From a virus: a stretch of 64,000 nt of DNA. Below the pieces are notes generated by a model. That model saw nothing but the letters and a program-made list of their open reading frames with translations. It was not told where the DNA came from and made no database searches. The position numbers and the translations under genes were made by a program. The stretch covers positions 1 to 64,000 of the IMG/VR virus record IMGVR_UViG_3300009151_000041; one strand, written 5' to 3'. Positions 1-8,275 of this stretch are shown here, in pieces. How positions within the stretch are numbered: the first letter of the stretch is position 1; each line of letters begins with the position of its first letter.

Positions 1-536
1 ACATACAAGTTAAGAGTGGTGCCATCAAATGTGCCCACAATCTGATACCAGTTTCCAGGTGTTAATGTATATGCTGGAGTAGCTTGAAATCCCCCGCTAT
101 AATACCAGGCAGATAACTCAGTAGCACCATTGGTTGAACCCAGGCCAAGATTGATAGTGCCGCCGCCATACGGATATTCTGTGAATATGTTGGGTCCAGC
201 AGGAGTATTAGTTCCATCATAGTAATGCCAGGCTTCGATTGACCACGCGGCAAGTGTGCCCAAGTTTGTGGCGCTGGCTGCATACTGTCCTGACCCAGGA
301 TCAAACTGTATGTATCCACCGTTGGCACTGTTGTATGTGGGACCGTTAACAAGAGTAAATGTCATTCCTCCAACTGTGTCAGTCCATGTAGAGTAGCCCC
401 CTGCTCCAGGATAACTTGCTGGATTGCCAGCGTCTAAACTTAATACCACTCCGGCTGGGGCGGGCAATGGCACATTGCCCACTGTGATTCCGCCCTCTAA
501 TGTGATTCCGCCTTGAATTGTTACTGGTGCTACCAT
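1..536 (-). CDS. Tail adhesin with LamG/concanavalin A-like domain, 3' end outside window
   Basis: Starts at the ATG at 536 and stays open to the window edge, so the C-terminus is missing. The first ~24 residues carry the repeated tag motif seen in five downstream genes (here 'VTIQGGITLEGGITVG'). What follows reads like a LamG/concanavalin A-type jelly-roll: 'VVLSLDAGNP', an alternating Tyr/Gly/Thr-rich sheet pattern, 'WSIEAWHYY' and 'GNWYQIVGTFDG'. Such domains usually bind glycans or surface proteins, so a receptor-binding tip or decoration protein of the tail is likely (inference). A late promoter box lies 19 bases upstream. It is first in a row of adhesins on the same strand. Confidence 0.75.
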   Translation of the reverse strand, partial: MVAPVTIQGGITLEGGITVGNVPLPAPAGVVLSLDAGNPASYPGAGGYSTWTDTVGGMTFTLVNGPTYNSANGGYIQFDPGSGQYAASATNLGTLAAWSIEAWHYYDGTNTPAGPNIFTEYPYGGGTINLGLGSTNGATELSAWYYSGGFQATPAYTLTPGNWYQIVGTFDGTTLNLY

Positions 537-554
537 ATCAGTCCTTTATTTGAA

Positions 555-562
555 TATTTATG
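555..562 (-). promoter_or_regulatory. T4-type late promoter (CATAAATA)
   Basis: CATAAATA on the minus strand, 19 bases upstream of the ATG at 536. It matches the T4 late -10 consensus TATAAATA, used by a gp55-like sigma factor with no -35 requirement. The same box at similar spacing occurs before other structural genes here. Confidence 0.6.
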
Positions 563-605
563 GCAAATCAAACAAGATAATTTCTGACTCTGACATTTTT
601 TCAGT

Positions 606-1673
606 TTAGGCATAACACACTTCTGATTCCATGCGTTCTAATCTAGCCACATATTTGCTAATGGTTTCAATTGGTTGCTGTTGTTCACGCAGGCGCAATC
701 CATCAACCCACCGACTGTCAATATCAGCAAACTCTGATAGTGAACGCAATGCACGGCCGTCTTTCACAAACTTCATTTCGTTAATATCATACACATTGTT
801 AAATCTCAAACTGGTTAATATACCATTGGCATATAAATTCATATGATAATCCGTGATTACATTGTAATAATTAACAGTCTCATCTACCACAGTCTTGCCA
901 ATCAATGAGACTTCTTCGCCTTGTGCATTCACTGTGATGGTACCAATTGGGGTGTCATCAGTCATTGGATAAGTGAATGCTCCAGCTTGTTTGTTGAAGA
1001 TCCTGTGCTGATTGATAGTTTTAAGAGTCGACCCATCACTGAATGTCAACAGATTATAGCGAGCAGTTGTTTCTTGTTGTTTGATCCATAGCGGATGTGC
1101 AGAGGCAAATACACCATTATCAAAGTCCCAAACTTTGATCAAGTCAGACATTTGAATATTTTCAATGGCGGTTGTGCTTTCATCTGCCAGTGTGATCAAT
1201 GTGCCTTCGGCCAAACATATCTCTGGCATCCAACTCAATACAGTAGGACTATATGCAACACCTGCACTATTTACAGCATAGGCCAGCACATTGATTGTCT
1301 CACTAGGATATACAAACTCACTTGCACTAAAACTAATAGTTTGACTGCCAGTTAGTCCTGTTGTATAAGGCCCTGGACAACCACCAGTTCTAATGGCAGT
1401 TCTTTCTGCTGATGAACTTGATCCAGTGCAACTGTCTGTACTCAACGCATAAGTTGTTTGTCCTGGTAATCCGTAAATAACTCCAGTTTCAAGAACAGTG
1501 CTGCCACCATCATTGGTAATATTAAATGTTATTGATCCATTGGGATTGCCGCTGCCAAAAGAGTGTGCAGTGATATCCAGGGTGGGAATATTCACCACTG
1601 GGGGTTCTGCCCCTATATTGATTCCGCCGCCGATGTTGATTCCGCCGCCTATTGCTATTCCTGGTGCTGACAT
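606..1673 (-). CDS. Tail adhesin-tag protein with C-terminal Hint (hedgehog/intein) domain
   Basis: 355 aa. Residues 1-25 are the shared adhesin tag ('IAIGGGINIGGGINIG'), residues 30-150 a Thr/Ser/Gly-rich beta region, and residues ~150-300 a Hint domain. The Hint signs are Cys153 at its start ('EICLAEGTLITL'), a block-B 'TINQH' with His223, and a block-F-like 'YYNVITDYHMNLYANG' ending in 'ILTS'. Hint domains make an N-S acyl shift at the Cys and cleave or ligate the chain. The C-terminal His-Asn needed for protein splicing is absent (Thr-Ser instead), so N-terminal thioester cleavage or transfer is more likely than splicing. About 55 extra residues follow. It sits inside the adhesin array, so release or cross-linking of a tail tip is conceivable (inference). 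Confidence 0.8.
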   Translation of the reverse strand: MSAPGIAIGGGINIGGGINIGAEPPVVNIPTLDITAHSFGSGNPNGSITFNITNDGGSTVLETGVIYGLPGQTTYALSTDSCTGSSSSAERTAIRTGGCPGPYTTGLTGSQTISFSASEFVYPSETINVLAYAVNSAGVAYSPTVLSWMPEICLAEGTLITLADESTTAIENIQMSDLIKVWDFDNGVFASAHPLWIKQQETTARYNLLTFSDGSTLKTINQHRIFNKQAGAFTYPMTDDTPIGTITVNAQGEEVSLIGKTVVDETVNYYNVITDYHMNLYANGILTSLRFNNVYDINEMKFVKDGRALRSLSEFADIDSRWVDGLRLREQQQPIETISKYVARLERMESEVCYA

Positions 1674-1692
1674 GATTGTTCCTTGTTGTTAT

Positions 1693-2796
1693 TTAATTAC
1701 TGACTGAGTATAGCCAGTTGGTGCTGCTATCTGCCCCTGTTGCTACAAATGTGCTGGTTGCTGTGTTCCATACCACTCCCCGCAGGTATCCTACCGCAGC
1801 ACTGCCATTCAATAGTGTTGGCACACTCCAGTCAGTGCCGTTGGTTGTTGTTAGATATATTGGTTCGCTGGTTGCTCCCACTTGAAGTTGCCCAACTCCC
1901 ACAATCACACCAAATGGACCTTCTGCTAGTGATACTATTGTTGCAGCACTGGTAGAACCAGCCATTGTGACCGGAGAAGTCCATGTGGTGCCGTCTGGTG
2001 AGGTAGCATATGCAAGGCTGCCAGGTATGGAGCCAATTGTAATAAACAACTCATAGTAGTCTGACCATACGACTGATCGTGGCGGAAAGCCCGAGCCAGG
2101 CATTGCAGCCGCAGCCCATGTGCTACCATTTGCAGAGTAAGCATACCAAGGAGCACTATCAAATGAGTTGTATCCTGTCACAACAAAATTTCCTGCAGTG
2201 TTCACAGTTATAGCTGCACTAGTAAAGAATACTCCACTTGCAGCACCAGGAATAGATGTGGGTGTGGTCCAAGTTTCGCCGTCTGTGGATGTCATGTAAG
2301 CAGGAACACCGCCGGCCATTTGCATGATTGCTGCAAACACTCCGGCACTGTTAACTGTCAATGCCCATATATTACCAACTGTTGTGGAGCTGCATACTGC
2401 GGCAGTGGTCCAATTGACTCCATCAGCTGAAGTAGTGTATATAGGATATGAATTAGGATTACCATTGGTGCCAATTGCCAAGAAGTAATTGTGATAACTT
2501 GACCAGGTCACACGAGTTATGAATGTACTGCCAGATACCCTCAAAGCTGGACCAGTCCATGTGGCGCCGTCTCCTGACACAGCACTGCCAAAGTTGCCGC
2601 CATTATTGCCAACTGATACAATCAGTCCTGATAAATCAATTGCAGTGCCGTTGGGCTGCAGGAGAGATGTGAACGCACCTGAATTCATTATGGTGGGGGT
2701 GCCAAAGGTCACTGCTGGGGATGGTGGTCCAGCGGGTGGCGAAGTTATTAAAATTCCCTCACCAATATCTATCCCGGGTCCAATTGTGATTGTCAT
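1693..2796 (-). CDS. Tail adhesin, Asp-box beta-propeller
   Basis: 367 aa. The N-terminal tag 'ITIGPGIDIGEGILI' is followed by about six repeats of the Asp-box type S-x-D/N-G-x-x-W (SGDGATW, SADGVNW, STDGETW, SANGSTW, SPDGTTW, TTNGTDW), spaced roughly 45-55 residues apart. That spacing fits a six- or seven-bladed beta-propeller of the sialidase/BNR-like fold. The Asp-box is structural, not catalytic. I see no Arg-triad arrangement that would prove sialidase activity, so a carbohydrate-binding adhesin is the modest reading. It lies between the Hint protein and the GH19 lysin with very short gaps, as in one late transcript. Confidence 0.75.
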   Translation of the reverse strand: MTITIGPGIDIGEGILITSPPAGPPSPAVTFGTPTIMNSGAFTSLLQPNGTAIDLSGLIVSVGNNGGNFGSAVSGDGATWTGPALRVSGSTFITRVTWSSYHNYFLAIGTNGNPNSYPIYTTSADGVNWTTAAVCSSTTVGNIWALTVNSAGVFAAIMQMAGGVPAYMTSTDGETWTTPTSIPGAASGVFFTSAAITVNTAGNFVVTGYNSFDSAPWYAYSANGSTWAAAAMPGSGFPPRSVVWSDYYELFITIGSIPGSLAYATSPDGTTWTSPVTMAGSTSAATIVSLAEGPFGVIVGVGQLQVGATSEPIYLTTTNGTDWSVPTLLNGSAAVGYLRGVVWNTATSTFVATGADSSTNWLYSVSN

Positions 2797-2799
2797 TGT

Positions 2800-3414
2800 T
2801 TATGCTCCTAGCACATGTAGTGCGTGTTCTGTGTGGCTGATTCGATCTTCCAGGCCAATATAGCCACCATTGATGGCCTTGGTCAATCCTTTCACATCGT
2901 TGGCATCAGCAAATCGGTTCAAGTTGTTCTGTTCCCAGAACCAACAGGCTGACTGTGCTGCACCTTCAAATGTGGCTAGATATTCTGCTGCTTCTTCTAC
3001 TGGAATGCTGAGTGATCCTGCAAAGAATGTGTAATTGTCTCGGCCGGTCAACTGTATTAGGCCACGCCCGCAGTATCTGTATCCATCGCCAGACGATTCG
3101 GGACCATTGCCCATTCTGTTGGCGTAGATTCTATTGGCAATCTGTTCGGGTCGATTGGCATATTGTGCTGCCAAATCCCCAGTGGGAAAATACTTGGCAA
3201 AAAGTTTTTGTAGGCTGGCAGCCTTGTAGTTGAGATTTTCTTTGATGAAAACAAAGTTGCCTGACTCATGAGCGCACTGTGCAACAAAATGTGCCACTCT
3301 TAACGGTGTGTTGATTTCATAATCATCCAACAGCTGATCCAGTGCTTCGTGCCAGTGATCAATATAGGGATTCTTCACCATTTGTTTTAGTTGTTCTAGT
3401 GCGAGCATGCTCAT
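2800..3414 (-). CDS. GH19 chitinase-like endolysin
   Basis: 204 aa, a normal size for a single-domain phage GH19 lysin. GH19 lysins cut the glycan strand of peptidoglycan. Catalytic Glu50 is in 'CAHESGNF' and a second acidic residue, Glu59, in 'IKENLNY'. The family signature 'YCGRGLIQLTGRDNY' lies near residue 115, and the C-terminal 'LTKAINGG' is also typical. There is no signal peptide, so release depends on a holin that I cannot identify in the window. The gene is embedded in the adhesin array, 3 bases from the propeller gene. The ATG at 3414 has a weak Shine-Dalgarno, and a second in-frame ATG follows two codons later. Confidence 0.88.
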   Translation of the reverse strand: MSMLALEQLKQMVKNPYIDHWHEALDQLLDDYEINTPLRVAHFVAQCAHESGNFVFIKENLNYKAASLQKLFAKYFPTGDLAAQYANRPEQIANRIYANRMGNGPESSGDGYRYCGRGLIQLTGRDNYTFFAGSLSIPVEEAAEYLATFEGAAQSACWFWEQNNLNRFADANDVKGLTKAINGGYIGLEDRISHTEHALHVLGA

Positions 3415-3430
3415 GGTAGTTCTCAGTCAG

Positions 3431-3784
3431 TCACAGTGTGGCATCCACCCAAGATAGGGTATCTTCATCCCAGACATACAGTTTGCCATCTGTGGGCATG
3501 TCAACAGGTGCATGCCACAAGCAGGTTGATTCGTTCAGTGTCCAGCTCGCAAACGGCTGGGGAGGAATGAATGCGTCACGCTCGCTATCATAAACAAATC
3601 CTATGCCAGCATAATTCTTTCGCAATGGGGTGCCACCCAAAACATGCACACCGCCCCTTGTGTTATAACTGGTTTGAACAAATGAACTTGGATCGCCAAA
3701 CAATCCAGTGTCCACTGTTGGTTGATCTATCACTATCACTCTGGTGACAATGTTTTTTTCATCTATCTGTGCAAAATGCGACAT
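3431..3784 (-). CDS. Conserved phage virion-associated protein
   Basis: 117 aa starting 'MSHFAQIDEKNIVTRVIV'. Short proteins with this opening recur beside fibre genes in T4-like phages and are usually called hypothetical structural or fibre-associated proteins. It is Trp- and Asp-rich at the C-terminus ('LYVWDEDTLSWV'), with no catalytic motif. Position between the lysin and the glycine-rich adhesins suggests a late protein, perhaps an adhesin or fibre accessory (inference). Confidence 0.7.
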   Translation of the reverse strand: MSHFAQIDEKNIVTRVIVIDQPTVDTGLFGDPSSFVQTSYNTRGGVHVLGGTPLRKNYAGIGFVYDSERDAFIPPQPFASWTLNESTCLWHAPVDMPTDGKLYVWDEDTLSWVDATL

Positions 3785-3798
3785 TCTATATCTCCTTG

Positions 3799-4740
3799 TT
3801 AAATTGTTAAACTGCCAGAACTGGTAAAAATATATGTTCTGTATCCATTGGCCACACTCAATGACGGACTACCTGTGGTACTGGTTGCATTTGCATATGA
3901 GTCTGAGTAACGGATAATAACCACACCCTTGCCACCATTACCGCCAAAATAACTGCCACCGCCAAAATAGGCTGCGCCACCACCACCACCACCGGTGTTC
4001 ACAGTGCCATTAGTACCGGGACCGGTTGTGGTAGAAGAACCACCACCACCTGAACCACCTACTCCGGCCGTGCCGCTGTTGACTCCTCCACCGCCACCGC
4101 CACCTGCAAAATACACACTTGAGCTAACCACTTGACCTACTGAGTAAGTGGTGGCTTGTGTGGTGGTGATAATTGTGCTTGTGGTGCCTACACCACCGTT
4201 GCCACCAGCCGTGCCAACTGCATCAGCTCCTACTGCACCTGCTCCACCGCCCCCGCCACCAGAGTTACTCGAGCCACCATTTCCACCGCGATTGCCTGAT
4301 CCACCTGATGCACTGCTGGGTTGTAACGCATTTCCATAATGTGTAAGATCGGCACCGTTCCAACTGGCACCACCACCTGAACCACCTGCTGTGGCATTAG
4401 TGTATGGGCTGTAAAATCCACCTGTGCCGCCGCCAATGGCTGTAACATTGCCAAAACTGTTTGAAATAATTGAGTTTATGCCATTATTGCCGCCCCCGCC
4501 ACTAACCCCGGTGCCGCCAGCTCCCACGGTAACTGTTATTGCCGAACCCTGGGTTACTGAAAATCCTATGTTAGCTACATAGCCACCTGCACCACCACCA
4601 CCGCAACCTAAATTAGTTGCACTTGCACCTGAGCCGCCGCCGGCAACCACCAAGTATTCAACGCTGCTGAGCACAGCAACGGGTGATGTCACAAGTACTC
4701 CGCCGCCAAATACTACTCCGCCTGTAACTGTTATTCCCAT
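3799..4740 (-). CDS. Glycine-rich tail adhesin 1
   Basis: 313 aa. The tag 'ITVTGGVVFGGGVLV' is followed by 'VEYLVVAGGGSG', then ~200 residues of Gly-rich repeats with 'ITVTVGAGGTG', ending in 'GVVIIRYSDSYANATST' and 'GYRTYIFTSSGSLTI'. Poly-Gly stretches of this sort form polyglycine-II bundles in T-even gp38-type adhesins at the fibre tip, which decide host range. It is the first of three consecutive paralogues, diverged in the middle and conserved at both ends. The start follows 'GGAAAATATC', a leader shared by the paralogues. Base composition on the coding strand is extremely G-rich, which creates long proline-rich shadow frames on the other strand. Confidence 0.8.
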   Translation of the reverse strand: MGITVTGGVVFGGGVLVTSPVAVLSSVEYLVVAGGGSGASATNLGCGGGGAGGYVANIGFSVTQGSAITVTVGAGGTGVSGGGGNNGINSIISNSFGNVTAIGGGTGGFYSPYTNATAGGSGGGASWNGADLTHYGNALQPSSASGGSGNRGGNGGSSNSGGGGGGAGAVGADAVGTAGGNGGVGTTSTIITTTQATTYSVGQVVSSSVYFAGGGGGGGVNSGTAGVGGSGGGGSSTTTGPGTNGTVNTGGGGGGAAYFGGGSYFGGNGGKGVVIIRYSDSYANATSTTGSPSLSVANGYRTYIFTSSGSLTI

Positions 4741-4779
4741 GATATTTTCCTACGTTGTTGTGTGGTCATGTGCGATTTC

Positions 4780-5709
4780 TTAGAATGTGATTGAGCCGGA
4801 AGTGATCCATTTATACACTCTATATCCACCGCTAACAACAGGATATCCAGCTGCTAAGTTTGTGGTAGAGGTGGCTGCTGCAAATGAGTCGGCGTAGCGA
4901 AGGAAAACTACGCCAGAGCCGCCTGCTAGTCCGTTTCCGGCAGCTGCATTACCACCACCACCACCACCACCACCAGTGTTAGCAGATCCTGCTGTGCCCG
5001 GAGTGTCCTGATTTGCACCATTGCCGCCGCCGCCTGATGCAGGAGTTGTCCCGCCGCCGTAGCCGCCGCGTGTGGTCCCAATGTAGTGCCCGCCGCCACC
5101 CCCGCCGCCACCATACAATACACTTGATCCTGATATAGCACTGCTGGCAGCTATACCGCCGTCGCCGGCAGGGCCAGTTCCGGTTGTGTCTGCATTTCCT
5201 CCCGTGCCGCCAGCGCCACCACCACCACCACCTTGTTGGTGCCTTCCGCTAACTTGTGCGCCGTATCCTCCTGCATATCCTTGTACAGGAGGTCCCGCTG
5301 TGCCGGAACCGCCTGCACTGCCTAATACACCACTGGTCGGTCCGGATCCACCACCGCCACCTGAACCACCTGAACCACCTGCTTGATCTCCTATTGTACC
5401 ATAGTTTCCATAACCACCGCCAATAGCTGTTACAGTTGCAAATACACTGTTTGATCCAGGATTGCCAGTGGTACTGGCTGCAACACCTGTTCCGCCACCA
5501 CCAACTGTGACTGTGTACGGAGTGCCGAGAGCAATAGCAAATCCTGTGGCAGTTCTAAACCCGCCAGCGCCGCCGCCGCCGCCACCAGTTGACCCGCCTC
5601 CCGAGCCGCCACCAGCGACCACCAGATATTCAACCAGTGGCACACCTGACGGTAATGTCACACTGACTCCGCTGCCAAATGTCACTCCGCCTGTAATTGT
5701 TATTCCCAT
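4780..5709 (-). CDS. Glycine-rich tail adhesin 2
   Basis: 309 aa paralogue of its neighbours. The tag 'ITITGGVTFGSGVSV' is followed by 'VEYLVVAGGGSGGG' and a central Gly-rich domain with long Gly runs broken by aromatic or polar patches. The C-terminus reads 'GVVFLRYADSFAAATST' and 'GYRVYKWITSGSITF'. The C-terminal ~40 residues are almost the same as in adhesin 3, while the centre differs, as expected if the tip loops vary and the ends fold or attach. Likely role is receptor recognition by analogy with gp38-type polyglycine adhesins. Starts at the ATG at 5709 after 'GGGAAAATAAC'. Confidence 0.8.
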   Translation of the reverse strand: MGITITGGVTFGSGVSVTLPSGVPLVEYLVVAGGGSGGGSTGGGGGGAGGFRTATGFAIALGTPYTVTVGGGGTGVAASTTGNPGSNSVFATVTAIGGGYGNYGTIGDQAGGSGGSGGGGGSGPTSGVLGSAGGSGTAGPPVQGYAGGYGAQVSGRHQQGGGGGGAGGTGGNADTTGTGPAGDGGIAASSAISGSSVLYGGGGGGGGHYIGTTRGGYGGGTTPASGGGGNGANQDTPGTAGSANTGGGGGGGGNAAAGNGLAGGSGVVFLRYADSFAAATSTTNLAAGYPVVSGGYRVYKWITSGSITF

Positions 5710-5743
5710 GTTATTTTCCCATGTTGTTGTTTATATTGATTTC

Positions 5744-6634
5744 TTAGAATGTGATTGTTCCGGAAGTGATCCATTTGTACACTCTATATCCACCTGCAAC
5801 CACTGGATAGCCGGCTGATAAGTTTGTGGTGGATGTGGCTGCTGCAAATGTATCTGCATAACGAATAACCACCACACCGTCGCCGCCTGATGCTCCTCCT
5901 AAAGAGTCAATACCACCGCCACCACCGCCACCTGTATTTACAGTGCCAGCCACTGCACTAGTTGGGCTAATTGGGCTAGTTGCACCTGCACCACCGCCTC
6001 CTGTGCCGCCCGCAGAAACAGCACCGGTGTTATAAGAGCCACCGCCGCCACCTCCAGCATAGGTGTTGGATGTGCCTGTTATTGAGCTTGCAGTTCCCGC
6101 ACCACCGGTCCCGCCCTGGCCTGTGCCAGGAACATTTTGACCCACAGCACTGGCACCACCTCCGCCACCACCTGAACTGTAGCCACCAAGGCCACCGTCT
6201 TTGCCTTGACCAACTGTTCCTGTTCCTCCAGCAGTAGAACTCGAATTATTTTGACCGCCACCACCGCCTGAACCACCGTTTCTGCCTGCTCCAGCACTAT
6301 ATCCGCCACCACCACCACCTCCGGTAGAGGTCACACTAGAAAATACAGAATTTGTTCCATCAGTACCAAATTGTGTGCCAGACGCTGCGCCGGGACCGCC
6401 ACCGCCAACTGTTACTGTGATGGGTGTGCTGGCTGCTACCGTAAAACCTGTGGCAGTTCTAAACCCACCTGCGCCACCACCGCCACCAACTCCGGCACCA
6501 GCTGTATGTGCGCCCCCGCCACCACCACCTGCAACTACTAAGTATTCAACTGTTGAAGGTGCATTTGCGCCCGTAGGCGATGACAATGTCATTCCGTTGC
6601 CAAGTACCATTCCGCCTGTGATAGTCATTCCCAT
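5744..6634 (-). CDS. Glycine-rich tail adhesin 3
   Basis: 296 aa from the ATG at 6634. That ATG is one base after the stop of the o-spanin-like gene, and homology with the paralogues begins there ('MTITGGMVLGNGMTL'). Then come 'VEYLVVAGGGGGG', a Gly-rich centre with 'ITVTVGGGGPG', and the C-terminal 'GVVVIRYADTFAAATST' and 'GYRVYKWITSGTITF'. An upstream in-frame start at 6694 would add 20 residues that lie inside the preceding gene, so I reject it. Same inferred role as adhesins 1 and 2. Confidence 0.8.
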   Translation of the reverse strand: MGMTITGGMVLGNGMTLSSPTGANAPSTVEYLVVAGGGGGGAHTAGAGVGGGGGAGGFRTATGFTVAASTPITVTVGGGGPGAASGTQFGTDGTNSVFSSVTSTGGGGGGGYSAGAGRNGGSGGGGGQNNSSSTAGGTGTVGQGKDGGLGGYSSGGGGGGASAVGQNVPGTGQGGTGGAGTASSITGTSNTYAGGGGGGSYNTGAVSAGGTGGGGAGATSPISPTSAVAGTVNTGGGGGGGIDSLGGASGGDGVVVIRYADTFAAATSTTNLSAGYPVVAGGYRVYKWITSGTITF

Positions 6635-6635
6635 G

Positions 6636-6950
6636 TTATTTGCCTGCACTTTCAAATATCGTTTTCTGTTGTGAATACCATTGTATCCAAGCATCCAGTT
6701 TCACAGCACACTCATAGTAGCTGCTGTAGTTCACGCTGATGGTGTTACTTACTTCACTCAGCTGTGGTTGGTCTTTTATTTTCTGCAAATCCGGACAGGC
6801 CTGCTGATATGTAGCACCGGGTGCTGCCGGGAATGCCGCAGCAACAGGTACCACAGTGGCACATCCCCCACACATGGCCAGCATCAATAACAGCACAATA
6901 ATTATTCCAATTGTGATGCTGCGTTGTGCTTGTTCTTTTTGATCAATCAT
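6636..6950 (-). CDS. o-spanin-like lipoprotein
   Basis: 104 aa. A hydrophobic N-terminus leads to 'LAMCGGCATVVPVAAAF', where either Cys could be lipidated. The rest has 'FPAAPGATYQQACPDLQK', 'NTISVNYSSYYECA' and 'WIQWYSQQK', a pattern I associate with outer-membrane spanin subunits of T4-like phages. O-spanins span the periplasm with an i-spanin and fuse the membranes at lysis. The lipobox is imperfect (Met or Gly before Cys), so confidence is moderate. The start at 6950 overlaps the upstream stop by one base (TGATG). The i-spanin-like gene lies one gene upstream. Confidence 0.65.
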   Translation of the reverse strand: MIDQKEQAQRSITIGIIIVLLLMLAMCGGCATVVPVAAAFPAAPGATYQQACPDLQKIKDQPQLSEVSNTISVNYSSYYECAVKLDAWIQWYSQQKTIFESAGK

Positions 6951-7795
6951 CAGCAGTTCCACCGTCTACGAGCTTTGCAGATGGCCTTGTCCGGAGTCTT
7001 GCTGCATGAGATGCTGTGCATTTTCATTTGTCCACGGCTGCGTGAACAGTAGCTTGATCTACGCTTGGATGCCTTGGAGCCCTTCTTCAGCTTGGAGGGC
7101 TTGGTGGTCACAGCAGTCTTTAGTTTTGAACCCGGATGCTCTCTACGATAGGTATTCACAGCTTTTTGACTCATGCCGTCTGTCTTGTCACGCTTGTTGG
7201 CCTTTTGCCAGGCTTCAGATTCCATCAGTGGGTCAGATGTCACAGCAAACACATACAGCTCATCTTCTGTGAGACTTTCTAAATCCTCCCATACTACATC
7301 AGCATCCACACCATTGTGCTGGGCAATCTGTTCCACAATTGATTCAATCAGGTCAAATTCTTCAGCAAGTTCTGTGTGTTCCGCCACACCTTGCTGACCA
7401 ATTTGTACCAGCCATTCTAATTCGTCATCGGCATCTTTGACATTGAAGAATTTGACATTGGGGATTTTCTTGGCAGCAAACCATTTATTGGCCACTTTGA
7501 CCATTAACGCACGATGTTGTGGATCATTAACATCTGGTTCGTAGCCTCCTGTTAAGTTTGCCCATAACGCACTTGGGTTGCCATCCCTGTCATAACCTAA
7601 CAATTCACGCCACTGTTGTTGTAAGCGGCCTGGTACATACTGGTCTAACTCAGTATCACTCATCCATTCTTTACCGATATCAACAGCCTCCGCCACACCT
7701 TGCTTGGGCTTTTTACCAGCCTTTTTCATTGAAATAGCAATGGCTGCTTGTTGAGCAGGGTTTGCTGCTTCTGTAATGATATCTGTTACTTTCAT
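6950..7795 (-). CDS. Phage protein with DUF6321-like basic C-terminus and QGVAE repeats
   Basis: 281 aa. Residues 1-200 are acidic and contain two copies of a 'QGVAE' peptide, encoded by a 16-base identical repeat. The C-terminal ~90 residues are very basic and Cys-bearing: 'WQKANKRDKTDGMSQ', 'HPGSKLKTAVTT', 'SKLKKGSKASKRRSSYC', ending 'ARRRWNC'. That tail matches my memory of a domain (DUF6321) common in marine and freshwater T4-like phages. Its function is unknown, though the charge suggests nucleic-acid contact (inference). Overlaps the spanin gene upstream by 4 bases (7792-7795) and the lipoprotein downstream by one. Confidence 0.7.
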   Translation of the reverse strand: MKVTDIITEAANPAQQAAIAISMKKAGKKPKQGVAEAVDIGKEWMSDTELDQYVPGRLQQQWRELLGYDRDGNPSALWANLTGGYEPDVNDPQHRALMVKVANKWFAAKKIPNVKFFNVKDADDELEWLVQIGQQGVAEHTELAEEFDLIESIVEQIAQHNGVDADVVWEDLESLTEDELYVFAVTSDPLMESEAWQKANKRDKTDGMSQKAVNTYRREHPGSKLKTAVTTKPSKLKKGSKASKRRSSYCSRSRGQMKMHSISCSKTPDKAICKARRRWNC

Positions 7796-8250
7796 CGTGC
7801 TCTCTCCGCTGATTGATTGTGAGCTCTAACAAATTCCTGTGGAATTTCACACTGCCCACCGGGCATGAACTTTGTGTCATATTTAACCACTTCTCGATCA
7901 ATGTACTGTCGAACAATCTGTGTTTGTCCGCGAATTACACGAATCTTTTCCTGTGCTGCTGTGTCTATCTTTGTATTGGTCGCTGCACTCTTTTGTTCAG
8001 CCACTGCCAGCTTGGCTTCTACTTCTGCCACACGCTCGCGCCACTCTGCTTCCACAGCCAAACCGCCACGAAAGTAAACCCCTATGATCAAAAGTGCAAT
8101 GCCCAGGACTCGAAAGGGCAACTGATATTGCCATATGACGGGAATGCGATGTGCCAACAAGCCTGCCGCAGTAAGTACCAAACCCGCCAGCAGCAGAATG
8201 TTACAGAACCATAAGATCAAGGCGTCCGGAAGAAAGTGTAAAATCCACAT
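7792..8250 (-). CDS. i-spanin-like membrane protein
   Basis: 152 aa. There are two or three hydrophobic segments in residues 1-65 ('LILWFCNILLLAGLVL', 'VLGIALLIIGVYF'). A charged Ala/Glu-rich coiled coil follows at about 65-120 ('EWRERVAEVEAKLAVAEQ'), then a C-terminal 'GGQCEIPQEFVRAHNQSA'. TM-coil-short tail is the architecture of inner-membrane spanins (Rz), and the ending resembles Rz-like proteins. Two or three TM segments rather than one is unusual for a classical Rz. A late promoter box lies only 5 bases upstream of the ATG at 8250. Confidence 0.6.
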   Translation of the reverse strand: MWILHFLPDALILWFCNILLLAGLVLTAAGLLAHRIPVIWQYQLPFRVLGIALLIIGVYFRGGLAVEAEWRERVAEVEAKLAVAEQKSAATNTKIDTAAQEKIRVIRGQTQIVRQYIDREVVKYDTKFMPGGQCEIPQEFVRAHNQSAERAR

Positions 8251-8254
8251 GCCA

Positions 8255-8262
8255 GTATTTAG
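8255..8262 (-). promoter_or_regulatory. Possible late promoter (CTAAATAC)
   Basis: CTAAATAC on the minus strand, the same core as the boxes before structural genes. It is very close to the ATG at 8250 (4 bases between), so either the mRNA is nearly leaderless or the match is chance. Confidence 0.4.
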
Positions 8263-8275
8263 CTGGTATCATGTT

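Noticed and set aside
606-1673. Full intein splicing by the Hint domain
   Set aside because: The C-terminal His-Asn and the +1 nucleophile are missing and no interrupted host protein is visible.
4148-6674. Plus-strand proline-rich ORFs opposite the glycine-rich adhesins (and similar ones at 29519-33652)
   Set aside because: They are the antisense of Gly/Thr/Val repeats. No ribosome sites, and composition follows the other strand.
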